Shown: positions 21,131 through 32,164 of the stretch, piece by piece
Layout: each line of letters opens with the position of its first letter
How positions within the stretch are numbered: the stretch's first letter is position 1
Source of the DNA: Pseudoips prasinana
Taxonomy: Eukaryota; Arthropoda; Insecta; Lepidoptera; Nolidae
Direction of reading: 5' to 3'
Assembly: GCA_951640165.1 (NCBI GenBank)
Contig: OX621241.1
Location: 3,048,001-3,112,000, forward strand
Length of the DNA: 64,000 nt
Program-made: the position numbers and the translations under genes
Notes under the pieces: generated by a model
Databases searched by the model: none
The model's input: the letters and a program-made list of their open reading frames with translations, nothing else
Told to the model about the DNA's origin: nothing

Positions 21131-21889
21131 AACCGTAGAGCTCAAAACCTATCCTACCGTCCTAAATAAACATAAACTCACCCATTCGATCGCGATAACA
21201 TCCCCAATTTTTTCATTAAAAAAATGTATCATCTCTATTCAGTCTAGCACTCACGACATCTAAATCAAAAGCAAGCTTACGAGCCAAACTCATTCAGAAT
21301 TCACGTACAGCCCTCAAAGGCTATCAAATCGGAAATATCTTCCCGTAAATGCACCCATCTGGGGGACTCACGGTGCTAATATCTCAAGCGCGACCAATGA
21401 CTTGCTTTTACTAAGCTGCCAAATACCTTTTGCAGTTACAGAAGTTTTAGAATGTGGTAAATACACGTAGGAGTCCACTGGTACTAAACAATTTATGGTT
21501 TTCAGACGGCAAATGTATGTTTGTAAAGCGAAAAGCAGATAGCGTTTACGAAACGGGCTGTGGTCGAGGTAAGGTTAAAATATGCAGCGCTTGTATTGAG
21601 GGGACCTGCATAAAGGGGTAAGACAGTCCGTGTGGGCACGACGCACCTCGTGCATGCACTTGTGTGATGCGTTTCCAATGTGCCATACGGTACGGCATTG
21701 AGAAAGGCCAGAGAAGAGGATAACTGAATCGAACCCACCTGGGATAGGATGAATTAATGCCAGATCGTAAATTATAGACACATAATAATATAGTTGTTTC
21801 AGATAGAGATTAACATTTCATATTTTCATAAGAAATTGTATGGTTATCAAATGCCAAACCATTTTCCTACAGAAAAAATATGAACTTCT
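21131..21889. other. No gene recognised
   Basis: Mostly unique-looking sequence. Two overlapping minus-strand open frames at 21,502-21,781 have no recognisable domain and I do not call them. Confidence 0.4.
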
Positions 21890-22130
21890 TTGACGGGCCT
21901 GTTCAGCCTGCATGCTTGACACACCGCAGGTGGTGGGTTCGATTCCCACCCAGGAAAGATATTTGTGTATACATGTCTGCTGGCCTGAGTCTGGGTGTAA
22001 TTATCTAAATAAGTTTGCATTCACAAAAGAAAAGTAGTATGTGTAGTATATCGCTTATCTGGTTTCCATAGTACAAGCTCTGCTTAGTTCGGATCAGATA
22101 GGCGTCTATTATTATAATAAAATAAATTTT
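21890..22130 (+). mobile_element. SINE-2, complete copy
   Basis: Head GACGGGCCTGTTCAGCC, B box GGTTCGATTCCCACCC, then ATATTTGTGTA, GTCTGGGTGTAATTATC, TTCACAAAAGAAAAGTAGTA, CCATAGTACAAGCTCTGC and an ATTATTATAATA end. Polymerase III-type, about 240 bp. Confidence 0.85.
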
Positions 22131-22200
22131 GCCGTAAACAAAATATGAACTTATTTTATGTAGGTACCCATTGTCAGGCGCTCGGGTTAATATATAATAT

Positions 22201-22623
22201 CATCATCATCATCATATCAGCCGAAAGACGTCCACTGCTGGACAAAGGCCTCCCCCAAAGATCTCCACAATTGCCGGTCTTGCGCTATTCGCATCCAGCA
22301 GTTTCCAGCGACCCGCACAAGATCATCGGTCCATCTTGTAGGGGGCCTGCCCACGCTGCGTCTTGCAGTTCGTGGTCGCCACTCAAGAACCTTTCTGCTC
22401 CAACGGCCATCGGTTCTACGAGCTATGTGCCCCGCCCACTGCCACTTCAGTTTTGCAATTCTTCGGGCTATGTCGGTGACTTTGGTTTGCCTGCGGATTT
22501 CGACATTTCTGATTCGATCCCGCAGGGAAACTCCGAGCATAGCCCTCTCCATTGCTCTTTGCGTGACCTTGAGCCTTCTAATAAGGCCCATAGTGAGCGA
22601 CCACGTCTATGTTCCGTAAGTCA
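22201..22623 (-). mobile_element. 5'-truncated RTE LINE with exact target duplication
   Basis: A (CAT)5 stretch at the left, read as (ATG)n on the minus strand, is the RTE-type 3' tail. The 13-bp sequence TAATATATAATAT stands on both sides (22,188-22,200 and 22,624-22,636), so this is a single insertion cut off at its 5' end. Confidence 0.92.
22217..22591 (-). pseudogene. RTE-clade endonuclease/reverse transcriptase, C-terminal fragment
   Basis: About 124 codons remain open. The fragment holds KWQWAGHIARRTDGRWSRK, GRPPTRWTDDLVRVAG and the terminal GEAFVQQWTSFG. I recognise these as the C-terminus of lepidopteran RTE LINEs (HmRTE type), downstream of the polymerase domain; no catalytic residues are present. 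Just upstream, the usual TWSLT segment is preceded by an in-frame TAG where the family has a sense codon. The usual RTE protein is near 1,000 residues, so this is a short, dead 3' relic of a reverse-transcribed copy. Confidence 0.88.
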
Positions 22624-22636
22624 TAATATATAATAT

Positions 22637-23189
22637 ACAACTATCTATTTCAGTTCTTACAGTCACACACACTTCTGTCGTATACAAGTAACGGTAAACC
22701 AAAGAAACACTACACAGCTTTACACTTCACCACATTTTTTTTGGACAACAGTCTAACTTGCCTAAAAATAGTTCTTTTTAGTTTGTAAAGGATTTACATG
22801 TAATTATTTTACCTACCATCGGGCAAAAAAGGAATTTACATAGTATGAAGGTCAATGGAAACATACCCATTCAGTTTTCAAAAACCCTGTGGGAGACGTT
22901 CACAAAGTGACCGCTATTAAGCATTCATTGCTGCTTGAGTAAGGTGTTAAGTTGTCTCCAGTCGCTTTGTACCGTCAATGTATGCACGTGCGGTTGGACA
23001 GCTTATGCATTTGATAATTTCAGGAGGCACTCTCTTTGCTAAAACATCTTCATGTATGTTATATACAATATGTAGCAAGACGTACTTCATTTCAAGAGGA
23101 TGAAATAAACGGTGGAAGTTGAGAAGGTAAATTCCTAGTCTCAATTTTCTTGAGAAAACTAGTTCAGATCTCCATTCAGGAGTATCAGT
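22637..23189. other. No gene recognised
   Basis: Unassigned sequence of mixed composition. Confidence 0.4.
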
Positions 23190-23600
23190 AAAAAGTCAAA
23201 TATCATTTAATCCGTAAAAAAATTACATTTACGTGGAAAGTTTTTTTTTCACCCTACCGTGCAGTGCATGGCGTGGCAGCTACTGAGAAACACTGCCAAA
23301 AACTCAATAGGAATTTTGAAAATAAAATTATTGTAATTAAGATCAATTACAATCATGTGTGTTGACTCAGAAAATCTCAACGCCAAGTACTTCCGTCACT
23401 TAAATAATCAGAAATTTTGTAATATGCCCTGCTACACAATTTGGCTTTAATTTCTTTTATACTTATTCGTAGACAATTCTTTAATATTATTTTCTTTAAT
23501 ATCATTGGGAAGTATTTTATAGAATCTTGCCCCATAAAAGAGTTACTTATTTTGTGGAGACGGGTAGTATGCAATGTGAGATAATACTTATATCTAGTAT
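23190..23600 (-). mobile_element. LINE-D 3' end
   Basis: The family order is clear (GTCAAATATCA tail, CACCCTACCGTGCAGTGCAT, CACTGCCAAAAACTCAATAG, CTGCTACACAATTTGGC, GAGACGGGTAGTATGC). It keeps a partly open frame with HTTRLHKISNSFMGQ but carries duplications and frame breaks. Confidence 0.82.
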
Positions 23601-24087
23601 TGACATTATGTGTATCGCTCCTTTTACAGAAAGAATCGATATTTTATTGTACATATATTAGGTTTTCATATATATACTGAGATCCTACAGTTAGAATGTT
23701 AACCTCTTTGAACTTTTCTCTTAGAGACACTCTCGGGCAACATTATATACTATACTAATGTTATTTATTCTTACTGTTAATTATTTGGTTTAGTCTCATA
23801 AGACTGTGATAATAAATTGTTCTACAATGGCGGTAAATCACCAGTGAGAGAGCCTCACAGTTTTTAAATACCCTCCTCCCCTTAGCTTAACAAGATATCT
23901 AAGTTAGTTAACTCGTTACTAACTCTGCGCCCACATGTTGCGGGTCTGATCATCACTAAGTACAGTATGTTTTTGTGACCCATAAATGTTTGTTCCGAGT
24001 GTGGGTATACTTTGTGATCCTGTATATTTTTCCACATTCCGGGTCTTCGTTACATGCTTGTGTTAACTCTAATAACTTTATAACACA
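23601..24087. other. No gene recognised
   Basis: The first 130 bp extend the LINE-D similarity (TATCTAGTATTGACATTATG); the rest is unassigned. Confidence 0.4.
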
Positions 24088-24393
24088 CTAGCTGTGCCCG
24101 CGACTTCATCCGCGTGTTAATTAGTTTATTTCGTTTTTTTGTAAAATTAAAGACTTTTTCTAAAATCAAAGCAGCCTAAGTTTTTCCTTATTACATCAGC
24201 TATCTGCCAATAAAAGTCCCGTCAAAATCGGTCCAGCCATTTCAGAGATTAGCCGGAACAAACAGACAGACAAAAATTGTAAAAAATGTTATTTTGGTGT
24301 ATGTACCGTATATATATTCATAATATTTATGTAGTAAAAACCGGCTATTTCAATATTACAAGCAGACACTCCAATTTTATTTATTTGTATAGA
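24088..24393 (-). mobile_element. Helitron-2, full-length copy (306 bp)
   Basis: It opens CTAGCTGTGCCCGCGACTTC with ATCCGCGTG and closes with the inverse of TCTATACAAATAAATAAAAT. A second copy at 45,416-45,736 has the same ends and interior (AATCGGTCCAGCCATTTC, GTATGTACCGTATATATATTC). Non-coding. Confidence 0.88.
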
Positions 24394-24450
24394 TATTGTA
24401 AATTTGTAAAGTAGTAGTATCCTTTGTTATGTTCTCTAAAACGTATATTG

Positions 24451-24660
24451 ACGACAGTTCATTGGTCTAGCGGTAACGTGTTCAAGATGTCTTCGGTTCT
24501 AAGCCCGAATTGGGAAAAACAGTTTTATTCTTACCAGCAACTCGGAGTCGGGGAGTTCGGCGGTTCCTCCCCTCCCTCATACGTTGGAGAGTATATCCAC
24601 TTGTCATCTTTCAGGTCTTGTCGCAAAGCTTGTCCCATTGGATCGTAAAAGTGAGGAATA
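24451..24660 (+). mobile_element. SINE-3-like degenerate copy
   Basis: Head CATTGGTCTAGCGGTAACGT is tRNA-like (A box) and GGTTCTAAGCCC sits at the B-box position. The body (CTCGGAGTCGGGGAGTTCGG) resembles the end of SINE-3 only loosely. Confidence 0.4.
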
Positions 24661-24703
24661 TACACATCTGTGCACTATAATCTGTTACAGGTGGCATTTT
24701 TAT

Positions 24704-24950
24704 TTATTCATCATATCAGCCAAAGTACGTCCACAGCTGGACAAAAGCCTCCCCAAAGAATGGGGGGATATGCCATAATCGCCACGCTTGGCAGACGGGT
24801 TGGCGATTGCAGTTTGATGGTCTTAGTTTAGTTCACGGAAAAACGGCGCTGCCCGTTCTCTGGTATGTATTCCCTCGGATGATTTCTATGCCCCCACGGG
24901 ATAAGATGGGGTGATGATATTCTATGCCGTCACCACACAGCAGAAATTAT
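24704..24950 (-). mobile_element. RTE-tailed SINE
   Basis: At its left (3') edge CATCATATCAGCC, ACGTCCACAGCTGGACAAA and GCCTCCCC repeat the end of the RTE LINE at 22.2 kb. The body (GCCACGCTTGGCAGACGGGT, GAGATGGGGTGATGATATTC-like) is unrelated to the LINE. This is the arrangement of a SINE that borrows a LINE 3' end. Confidence 0.82.
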
Positions 24951-25245
24951 TTTTAGTTCACATAATTCATTAGCCATAAATACACTTTTGTTCCATAAAA
25001 CTGTGTTTACGATTGAACTATAAGATCAAGTCTCCGTACGTTAAAATAATAATATATCTTACCGTCTACTTTATACCGGTTAAAACCTATACTCCAGGTA
25101 ATCATTCAATAAATTAAGCTTACAAATTATTTTGTTGTTTACGTGTTCTCTGGAAAAGTATTTAAGTGTGTAGGGCAATTTTTTTATCAGGACCGGGTTT
25201 ATATTACAATGATGCCCATCATTGTCATAAAAACCCAATCGTTAA

Positions 25246-25486
25246 CTTCACCATGTCAGCCAAAGTACGTCCATTGCTGGACAAAATCCTCCCTAAAGAA
25301 TGGGGGGATATGCCATAATCGCCACGCTTGGCAGACGGGTAGGCGATTGCAGTTTGATGGTCATAGTTCACGGAAAAACGGTGCTGCCCGTTCTCTGGTA
25401 GATATTCCCTCGGACGATTTCTACAGCCCCCACGGGATGAGATGGGGTGATGATATTCTATGCCGTCACCACACAGCAATTGTTAA
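25246..25486 (-). mobile_element. RTE-tailed SINE, close second copy
   Basis: Nearly identical to the copy 540 bp upstream (shared AAGAATGGGGGGATATGCCA, GATATTCTATGCCGTCACCA) but with different flanks, so a separate insertion or an old local duplication. Confidence 0.82.
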
Positions 25487-26040
25487 CTTAAAAATGCTTA
25501 ATTACAAAACATGCATCAACACATAACAAAACTCTGCAATAAAATTATGAAAAGCTGTACATTTTTCTTCAAAGAAACCGAGTTAAAGAAACACTCAACT
25601 AATACAACATCACATACGAATGCTGACATTTCCAATATAAAATAAACAAGCCGGTATGATTACGGGCGGGGTCGGGGGGAGCTCGATCGATGACGTTTGA
25701 CCCCTTTACCTGCCCCCACTGTCCGTCCGTCCGTCTTGAAATCCGCTGCAACGGGTTAAGGGGAAGACACGGCTGGGGAAGATGAGAGTTACCAAATGTA
25801 TTGAAAAATATCTAAGACACTAGAAAACAAGCATTTGACCCACATGATCGGAAAAGGTTACTGTAGTTAAAGACATTTGTGATACTCAGGTATTACCGTC
25901 ATGCTAGACATCTTTAAAATATATATTTATCTACAATATAGTAGCGCAATCCTTGGGTGGCTCCTTGGCTGTTATAGTTTTATCAAACATTTTTATATTT
26001 TTGTAGTAGCTTTAAAAGGCGAAGTTCCCCAAAACAGTTA
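25487..26040. other. No gene recognised; GC-rich unique island
   Basis: Positions 25,655-25,780 (GGGCGGGGTCGGGGGGAGCT, CCGTCCGTCCGTCTTG) are GC-rich, non-coding and not repeated in the window. Confidence 0.4.
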
Positions 26041-26217
26041 TGACACTAATATTATAAAGGCGAAAGTTTGTGAGTGTGTATGATTGTTGCTTCTTCGTGC
26101 TTAAACGACTGGAGCGATTTTAATAAAATTTTGTATGAAATTAGCTGTCATCCTGGATTAACACATAGGCTATCATTTATAAAATTTAACGTGGGTAAAA
26201 CCGCAGGGTACAGCTAG
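26041..26217 (+). mobile_element. Helitron-3, complete copy (177 bp)
   Basis: It starts TGACACTAATATTATAAAGG (expected TC changed to TG) and ends with GTGGGTAAAACCGC hairpin-like sequence and GTACAGCTAG followed by T. The interior has AACGACTGGAGCGATTTTAA. Confidence 0.85.
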
Positions 26218-26794
26218 TATCTCTAATATATATCTAAGTTACGTCCATATTTATTTAAGGTATTCAATATATTTTGGCATTTAAAATAAAATAGTAGTAT
26301 ATAGATGAACTAGTAAAACTTTAATGAATTAAATAATTTGTTAAAACATATTAGATATTCCACATAGGAAAAAAATACACAGAGGTAGGTACCGACGTAC
26401 GTATATATAAATATCGTTTGTTACCGCTCCTGCAACAAACACACCTTCATCCCACGAACAAATACAAAATAGAACATTAAATATATTTTATTATCACCCG
26501 TCTTTTCCAAATTCTCGACAAAACGTGGCATGAAGCAATAAATCCGAAAAATAAGGGTAACATCCCCTTAAATAGGGGTGGGTGGTGCAATCTGCTGCCT
26601 TTTGTCCGTATCATGTCACCCTCGCAGTCTTCACTCAACGCTCTTTTATATTTTAACTCTATGGTAACTTTTGAACTTTTCTGCTTATTAGAAGTTACTA
26701 CTGTTACTAGTGAAGAACGGAACACGTTAGCTTTTTGTAAGAATTGTAGAGGTAGGTAAAATGTAGAAGTGCTGCTAAGATTTTATTTATATGC
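26218..26794. other. No gene recognised
   Basis: AT-rich; an 82-codon minus-strand frame at 26,477-26,725 shows no domain and is not called. Confidence 0.4.
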
Positions 26795-27010
26795 GTAGTG
26801 ACGGCATAGAATATCACTATTCCATCTTATCCCATGGGGGGCGTAGAAATCGTCCGGGGTAATTCTAATGTGAACTATGACCATCAAACTGCGATCGCTA
26901 ACCCGTCTGCCAAGCGTGGCGATTATGGGATATCCCCCCATTCTTTGGGGAATCTTTTGTCTGGTACGTACATACGTCAGTGGACTTACTTTGGCTGACG
27001 TGAAGATGAG
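26795..27010 (+). mobile_element. RTE-tailed SINE
   Basis: TGACGGCATAGAATATCAC, GATCGCTAACCCGTCTGCCA, CCCCATTCTTTGGGG, ending AGTGGACTTACTTTGGCTGA: body then RTE-like tail, plus orientation. Confidence 0.8.
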
Positions 27011-27147
27011 AAGCCAGCCAAGCCACCCAGTAGGCTTCTGACAAGGTTGAATGATAACACCCAGCTTTTCTGCCGTTCTTGTGGGAATCCACGTGTATTT
27101 TAATCATATTATTGCCAGATTCTATAATGATAGCAACAAAAAAAGCA

Positions 27148-27380
27148 TTATTGGCCTGTTGGTCTAGTGGTTAGTAAACCTGATTACTAAACCAGAGGTT
27201 GTTGGTTCGATTCCCTGCCGGAACAAATCTTTGTGTGAGGAATACGTTTATTTGTTCTGTGCCTGGGTGTAATTTATCTATAATATGTATGTATTTGGAA
27301 ATTTAAAAATTGAACAGTTTCTTTGTCTAGTTGGGATCAGGTAGCTGTTAGGTGTCCTAAGATATTAATTAATTTATTCC
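27148..27380 (+). mobile_element. SINE-2b copy
   Basis: Head GGCCTGTTGGTCTAGTGGTT (good A box) and GGTTCGATTCCCTGCC (B box), then a SINE-2-type body and tail (GTCTAGTTGGGATCAGGTAG, TCCTAAGATATTAATT). Confidence 0.75.
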
Positions 27381-27770
27381 TGTTGCGTTGACGAACCTTC
27401 GAAAATTACAGGCATAATATTTGGTTATCAACGATTGAATAACAATAATTTGACTTGTTTTCTATGGAGTCTTGATGCAAGTATAATACTTCTAAAATAA
27501 TCTTAAAATATATGGGCTCTGGTGACATTACTCAATATCTATCTTGAGTAAGGTGGCCAGAGCTCAGGGAGGTCGGAGTCTGACGGAAGTCTCTGCGATA
27601 AGCTTTCTCTTATGTGCCTTATTATGTAAGGTGGAAATACCTCCTTAGTTGAACTACTCATAGATTAAAAGAACGAAATGCTCTTTCACCATCAACATTT
27701 AATATTATAAGGTGATATATATCTCAACCGACTTTGATTACTTTAGCGAATTTGTTTACTAAATGATTTT
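27381..27770. other. No gene recognised
   Basis: Positions 27,530-27,650 (GGTGGCCAGAGCTCAGGGAG) may be a repeat I cannot place. The rest is unassigned. Confidence 0.35.
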
Positions 27771-28049
27771 AATAATAATAATAATAATATCTTTATTCGC
27801 TTCAGATATGGTTACAAAGATGGTAAGTACATAGTTTTGTAGGTTCCGACATCTACCCTTAGTGGGCATGCGAATATTAAGGGACTTAGGTACTATTATA
27901 CATGTTATAGTATTAAAGTAAATTAAAAAGTAGAATTAAAACAAAATAAAATTAAATAAATGACACTATACAATAATAATTAGTTAATTTAGTACAACTT
28001 CTTAAAAACCTAATAATAAATTTTCTTAATAATAAAAGTAAAAATAAAT

Positions 28050-30885
28050 TTAGTTTGTCTTGCGACTTAGGAACTCATTTAGTGTGTAGAAACATTCATG
28101 AATCAACCACTCTTTTAATTTAATCTTAAATAGCCGTAAGGGTAATTCTCTAAAAGTTTTGGGAATGTGGTTGTAAACCTTTATTGCCATACTGTGGCTG
28201 TTGTTATAATGTAAAGTAGTTCTGCACCACTCTACTCTTAATTTTGTTGGATCCCTTTTAAGAAATCTGCTATCGTCGCTTGCCTTGGAAAATAAGTACG
28301 AGTGGTTTCTGACAAACATAGAAACTTCAAGTATATACATAGATACCAAAGTCAAGATTTTCAATTTCTTAAAAAGAGGCCGGCAGCTGTCAAAGGGACT
28401 AGCATCACATATCGCTCTTAAACATTTTTTCTGTACAATGAAAATTTGATTTATATCGCTGGCATTTCCCCATAGAAGTAAGCCGTACCTAAGAACAGAG
28501 CTAACATAACCATAGTAAGCACTCAGCGTTGCATTCTCGTTCGCAGTTTCACGTAATTGTTTTAAGGCGTATACGAACCTATTTAATTTTTCAGATAATT
28601 TATTTATATGACTTCGCCAGGTGCAATTTTCATCTACAGTTATACCTAGAAATCGTATTTTATTGTCTTTTTCAATTGTTTCCCCGTTTAAAGATAGATG
28701 TAGCTGTTTTGGTTTTAATTTATAATTACTAAACTGCACAAATTTAGTTTTCGATACATTTACGTTAAGTTTATTTTCTGTGAGCCATTGAAAAATATTA
28801 TCTAGTTCTACTGTAACTGTAGCTTCGTGATTCGAGGTATTATCCGGGATTATTACTGAGATATCGTCCGCAAATAGTACGCATTTCTGAGTTGTTACTG
28901 TAGGCAAGTCATTTATGTACAAAAGAAATAGGAGAGGACCAAGGATACTGCCCTGTGGCACTCCAGATCTGTTGAATTCATAAGGACATCTATAACAAGT
29001 TGATACAAGTTCTTCATCTATACGAGATATTTCTACGCATTGCCTTCTGTCATATAGATAACTTTTTAACCAGCTATGGGCAGGCCCTCTTATACCATAA
29101 CGCTCACACTTATTTAGCAAGATTTTATGGTCTACAAGGTCAAAAGCCTTACTCATATCAAGAAAGACAACCGTAACTGATTTTTTTTTTGTCTATGTTT
29201 TCTGTGATGGTTCGAATAAGTGAATAAGCGGCTAATGTTGTTGATTTGCCCTTTTGAAAACCATTTTGTTCATTATTAATAATATTGTATTTATTTAGAA
29301 ATTGAATGAGTCTACTATGCATAATTTTTTCATATATCTTGGAAAATATGGGGATGAGAGTGATTGGCCTGTAATTATTTAGATCTGATTTGCTACCTTT
29401 TTTGTGCAACGGTTTGATGATACTAAATTTTAGCTTGTCTGGAAATATTCCTTCACTTAAGGACATGTTGATTAGATGACACAGTATTAATGATATTGTT
29501 GAAGCACACGTTTTCAGTATATAGGTGGATATCTCGTCATAACCAACAGACCTCTTATTATTTAAGCTTTGAATTACCCGATGAATTTCAGATTCGGTGC
29601 ATGGACGTAAGAACAAGCTAGAAATGTTTGCATCTGGAAGTAAATGTCTATTTCCTACAAAATTAATCGTATTTGACTTATTTGACACTGAAATAAAAAA
29701 ATCATTAAACGTTTTGGCAATCTCATATGGTTCATTTATGGTTAAGTTATTATGGTTGACAATAGAGTTGATTTGTTCATACGTTCTAATAGAATCTGAT
29801 TTATTTTTAATTATTTCCCATGTTGCCTTGTTTTTATTTTTTGAGTTGGCTACATACAAATAATTAGTCATTCTTTTTGAGTTAAGAATGCACTTTTTTA
29901 AAATTGTATTATATCTTTTATATTTACATTTCAACTCAGCATTATTTTTTTGATAGCATATTAACTTAATCTTATGTTTGGTGACACAAGACGTTTTAAG
30001 ACCCCTAGTGATCCATTTTGCTGTGATATTATTAGTGTATTTTTTTATACGTCGGAGAGGGAAACAAAGTTTATAAAAGAGTAGGAATATATCATGAAAT
30101 TCATTGAAACTCTTATTAACGTCAGTATATTTAATAATGTTGGTCCATGATAAACTGGCTAAAGCCACGACGAATTTTCTAATATTATCTTTACTGTAAT
30201 CCCTTGTAAACGTATACCAAAACTTAAGTCTCGGTTTTTTTTGTTTAATCGGAAAAGTTATAGTCTGACAAGTATTATGATCAGAGAGCTGCAATTCATA
30301 AACATTACCAGTTGAAATTTGAATATTGCTAAATATGTGATCCAAGCAAGCTTTCAGGCGCGTAGGTTTGTCTATGTGGAGAAAGAAACCGTAATTGGAC
30401 ATTAGAGCTTTAAGTTTAACTGCATTGCTTGTATCTTTTAATAAATCTATGTTAAGGTCTCCAGTAATAATAAATCGTTTTTTGGGTTTTAATCTTAGTT
30501 TGTATAATAATGATTCAAGCTTGTCAAAAAATAATAATAAATTTGAATTTGGTATCCGGTATATACATATAACAGTACATTGTAAGGAAGGTAACTCTAC
30601 TCCACAACACTCAAACACTCTTTCTATACTCAACTCCTTCGAGTATTCGAAGTCCTTAAAATGTAATAATTTATTAATCAAAATACACACACCTCCCCGT
30701 TTTTCTTTCTTCCTCGAAAAGGAACATGCAAGCTTATACTTTTTAAATATGATATTTGCCTCATCGCCGGCTTTTACAAATGTCTCGGAAAAACATAAAA
30801 CATCTAAATTGGTATTCGACAATTCAACTAAACTAAGCTCGATAAGGGCAATCTTGTTAAGTAAACCTGCAATATTTTGATGCAT
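28050..30885 (-). pseudogene. LINE ORF2: APE-type endonuclease plus reverse transcriptase, one frameshift
   Basis: Starting at the ATG at 30,885 (MHQNIAG), the N-terminal endonuclease shows all signature residues: N in HQNIAG, E in CFSETF, GDLNID and the terminal SDHN. The reverse transcriptase follows: NNYRPITLIP, FQKGKSTT, FLDMSKAFD, SGVPQGSILGP, the catalytic FADD (F replaces the commoner Y), and FLGITVD. It ends at TAA 28,050 after about 940 codons, a usual length. A 10-A run (29,181-29,190 on the plus strand as T10) shifts the frame between the KGKSTT and FLDMSKAFD blocks; nine As would keep it open. The first ATG lies 31 nt after the ORF1 stop, so re-initiation is likely. A GTG at 30,924 would overlap ORF1 but is an improbable start. 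Confidence 0.9.
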
Positions 30886-30916
30886 TACAGTAGCTAGACA
30901 GTTACCAACATTTTGG

Positions 30917-32164
30917 TTATTCACGAAAAAGCGTTGTACTTGGTGTTGGAGTACCTAAACTAGAATTCTTTATCGGTTTTTGTAATGACTTAAAATAATA
31001 TAAAATATTGCCTTTAGAAATTTCTTTTTTTACTGTAGTATTATTTATATTGTTTTCATGATAACTTATGTTATTTTCAATCATATTCTGTGAATCAACA
31101 CAAACGTTCTTACGAGTAACGCTTTTAGGTTGAACAGTATTATTTTGTGTATATATTATATTGTTTTTAAAATTCAAATATTTGTTATTATAATCGACCA
31201 TATCAATTGCAGTATTTATAGATTTATACAAATATTGGCTAGGCAGGCTAAAACAATTAATAAAATGGCAATTATCTATATTTTTACAAAAGGTCTCTAA
31301 TGTACTATTTAATTTTATATGATTTAAACACCTACTTTTTCTTACACCAATAATAAATACATGACACATGCGAAAAGTTTCAACAGCTTTCGACAAGTTG
31401 TACAGTAATTGTATGGGATTACGATCCTCCTCCCCAATGTTTATAATTATTTTATCCTGATCGGATGGTTTTATATCTTTACCGGTAGTTAGTATTTCCG
31501 TACTAGAAGCAAACGGTTTCGTTACAGATGAAATCTTATAATCTTCATATCGAGTGGCCAATCTTGATCGATATAAGGCTAATGCTAAACCACAACATTG
31601 CTGCCCACCAAATATGTAAATGGTTTTTGATTTATTTTTCGTTATATGAACGCCTTGTTCCGAGTCCAACGTCTGATTTAGACGGTTTTCCGGTATAGCA
31701 TGTAAAGATGTCTCATCAGTTTGCATTGCCTTCGACGACTGGAATCCATTGTCCGAAGAAAATGAGTGTAATATTTTTTTAGGTAATTTATTGTCACACG
31801 TTCTTGTCGATCTAGGCGTATTCATATTTTGTATATACAACAGTTCCTCAAACTTTTCATTTTTAGATTTCATATCATTTATAATGTTTCTTTGCTGTGA
31901 GTTTTCCAATAATAGCTTATTTATTTTATCGTTAGCACAAGCCAAAAGACGACTATTTTCCTCTAATTCTTTCTTTAATTTCAATATTTCAGTTGATGGT
32001 GATGTCAAAATACCCGTAGATAAATCCATCATGCTTAAGGCGTTCAAGTTGCAATTTGAAGAATCCATAGAACAATTCGCCAAAGATTCATATGATTTAG
32101 CCATCCGTTTTCTAATCTTATGCCTTAGTGTTATATTGATTAGTTCTTGAGAATCCATGTTCAA
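30917..32164 (-). CDS. LINE ORF1: coiled coil and degenerate SGNH-like domain
   Basis: Open frame of 415 codons from ATG at 32,164 to TAA at 30,917. Residues about 60-115 form a heptad-like coiled coil (ILKLKKELEENSRLL...INDMKSKNEKFEEL), expected to trimerise and bind RNA. Residues about 180-300 have alternating hydrophobic strands: KTIYIFGGQQCCG, DKIIINIGEEDR, VFIIGVRKSR. Their spacing resembles the SGNH esterase-like domain known in ORF1 of CR1/L2-group LINEs. The GDS serine motif is replaced by FGGQQ and the GxND motif by GEED, so enzymatic activity is unlikely. The tail is N-rich and basic. It is predicted to package element RNA with ORF2. No CCHC knuckles were seen. Confidence 0.8.
   Translation of the reverse strand: MNMDSQELINITLRHKIRKRMAKSYESLANCSMDSSNCNLNALSMMDLSTGILTSPSTEILKLKKELEENSRLLACANDKINKLLLENSQQRNIINDMKSKNEKFEELLYIQNMNTPRSTRTCDNKLPKKILHSFSSDNGFQSSKAMQTDETSLHAIPENRLNQTLDSEQGVHITKNKSKTIYIFGGQQCCGLALALYRSRLATRYEDYKISSVTKPFASSTEILTTGKDIKPSDQDKIIINIGEEDRNPIQLLYNLSKAVETFRMCHVFIIGVRKSRCLNHIKLNSTLETFCKNIDNCHFINCFSLPSQYLYKSINTAIDMVDYNNKYLNFKNNIIYTQNNTVQPKSVTRKNVCVDSQNMIENNISYHENNINNTTVKKEISKGNILYYFKSLQKPIKNSSLGTPTPSTTLFRE

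Noticed and set aside
22145..22633. 162-codon plus-strand open frame
   Set aside because: It is antisense to the RTE C-terminal fragment, whose minus-strand protein has clear family motifs.
31749..32150. 133-codon plus-strand open frame, and 30,395-30,880 and 29,597-29,863 likewise
   Set aside because: Antisense shadows of LINE ORF1 and ORF2; hydrophobic strings come from the complementary codons.
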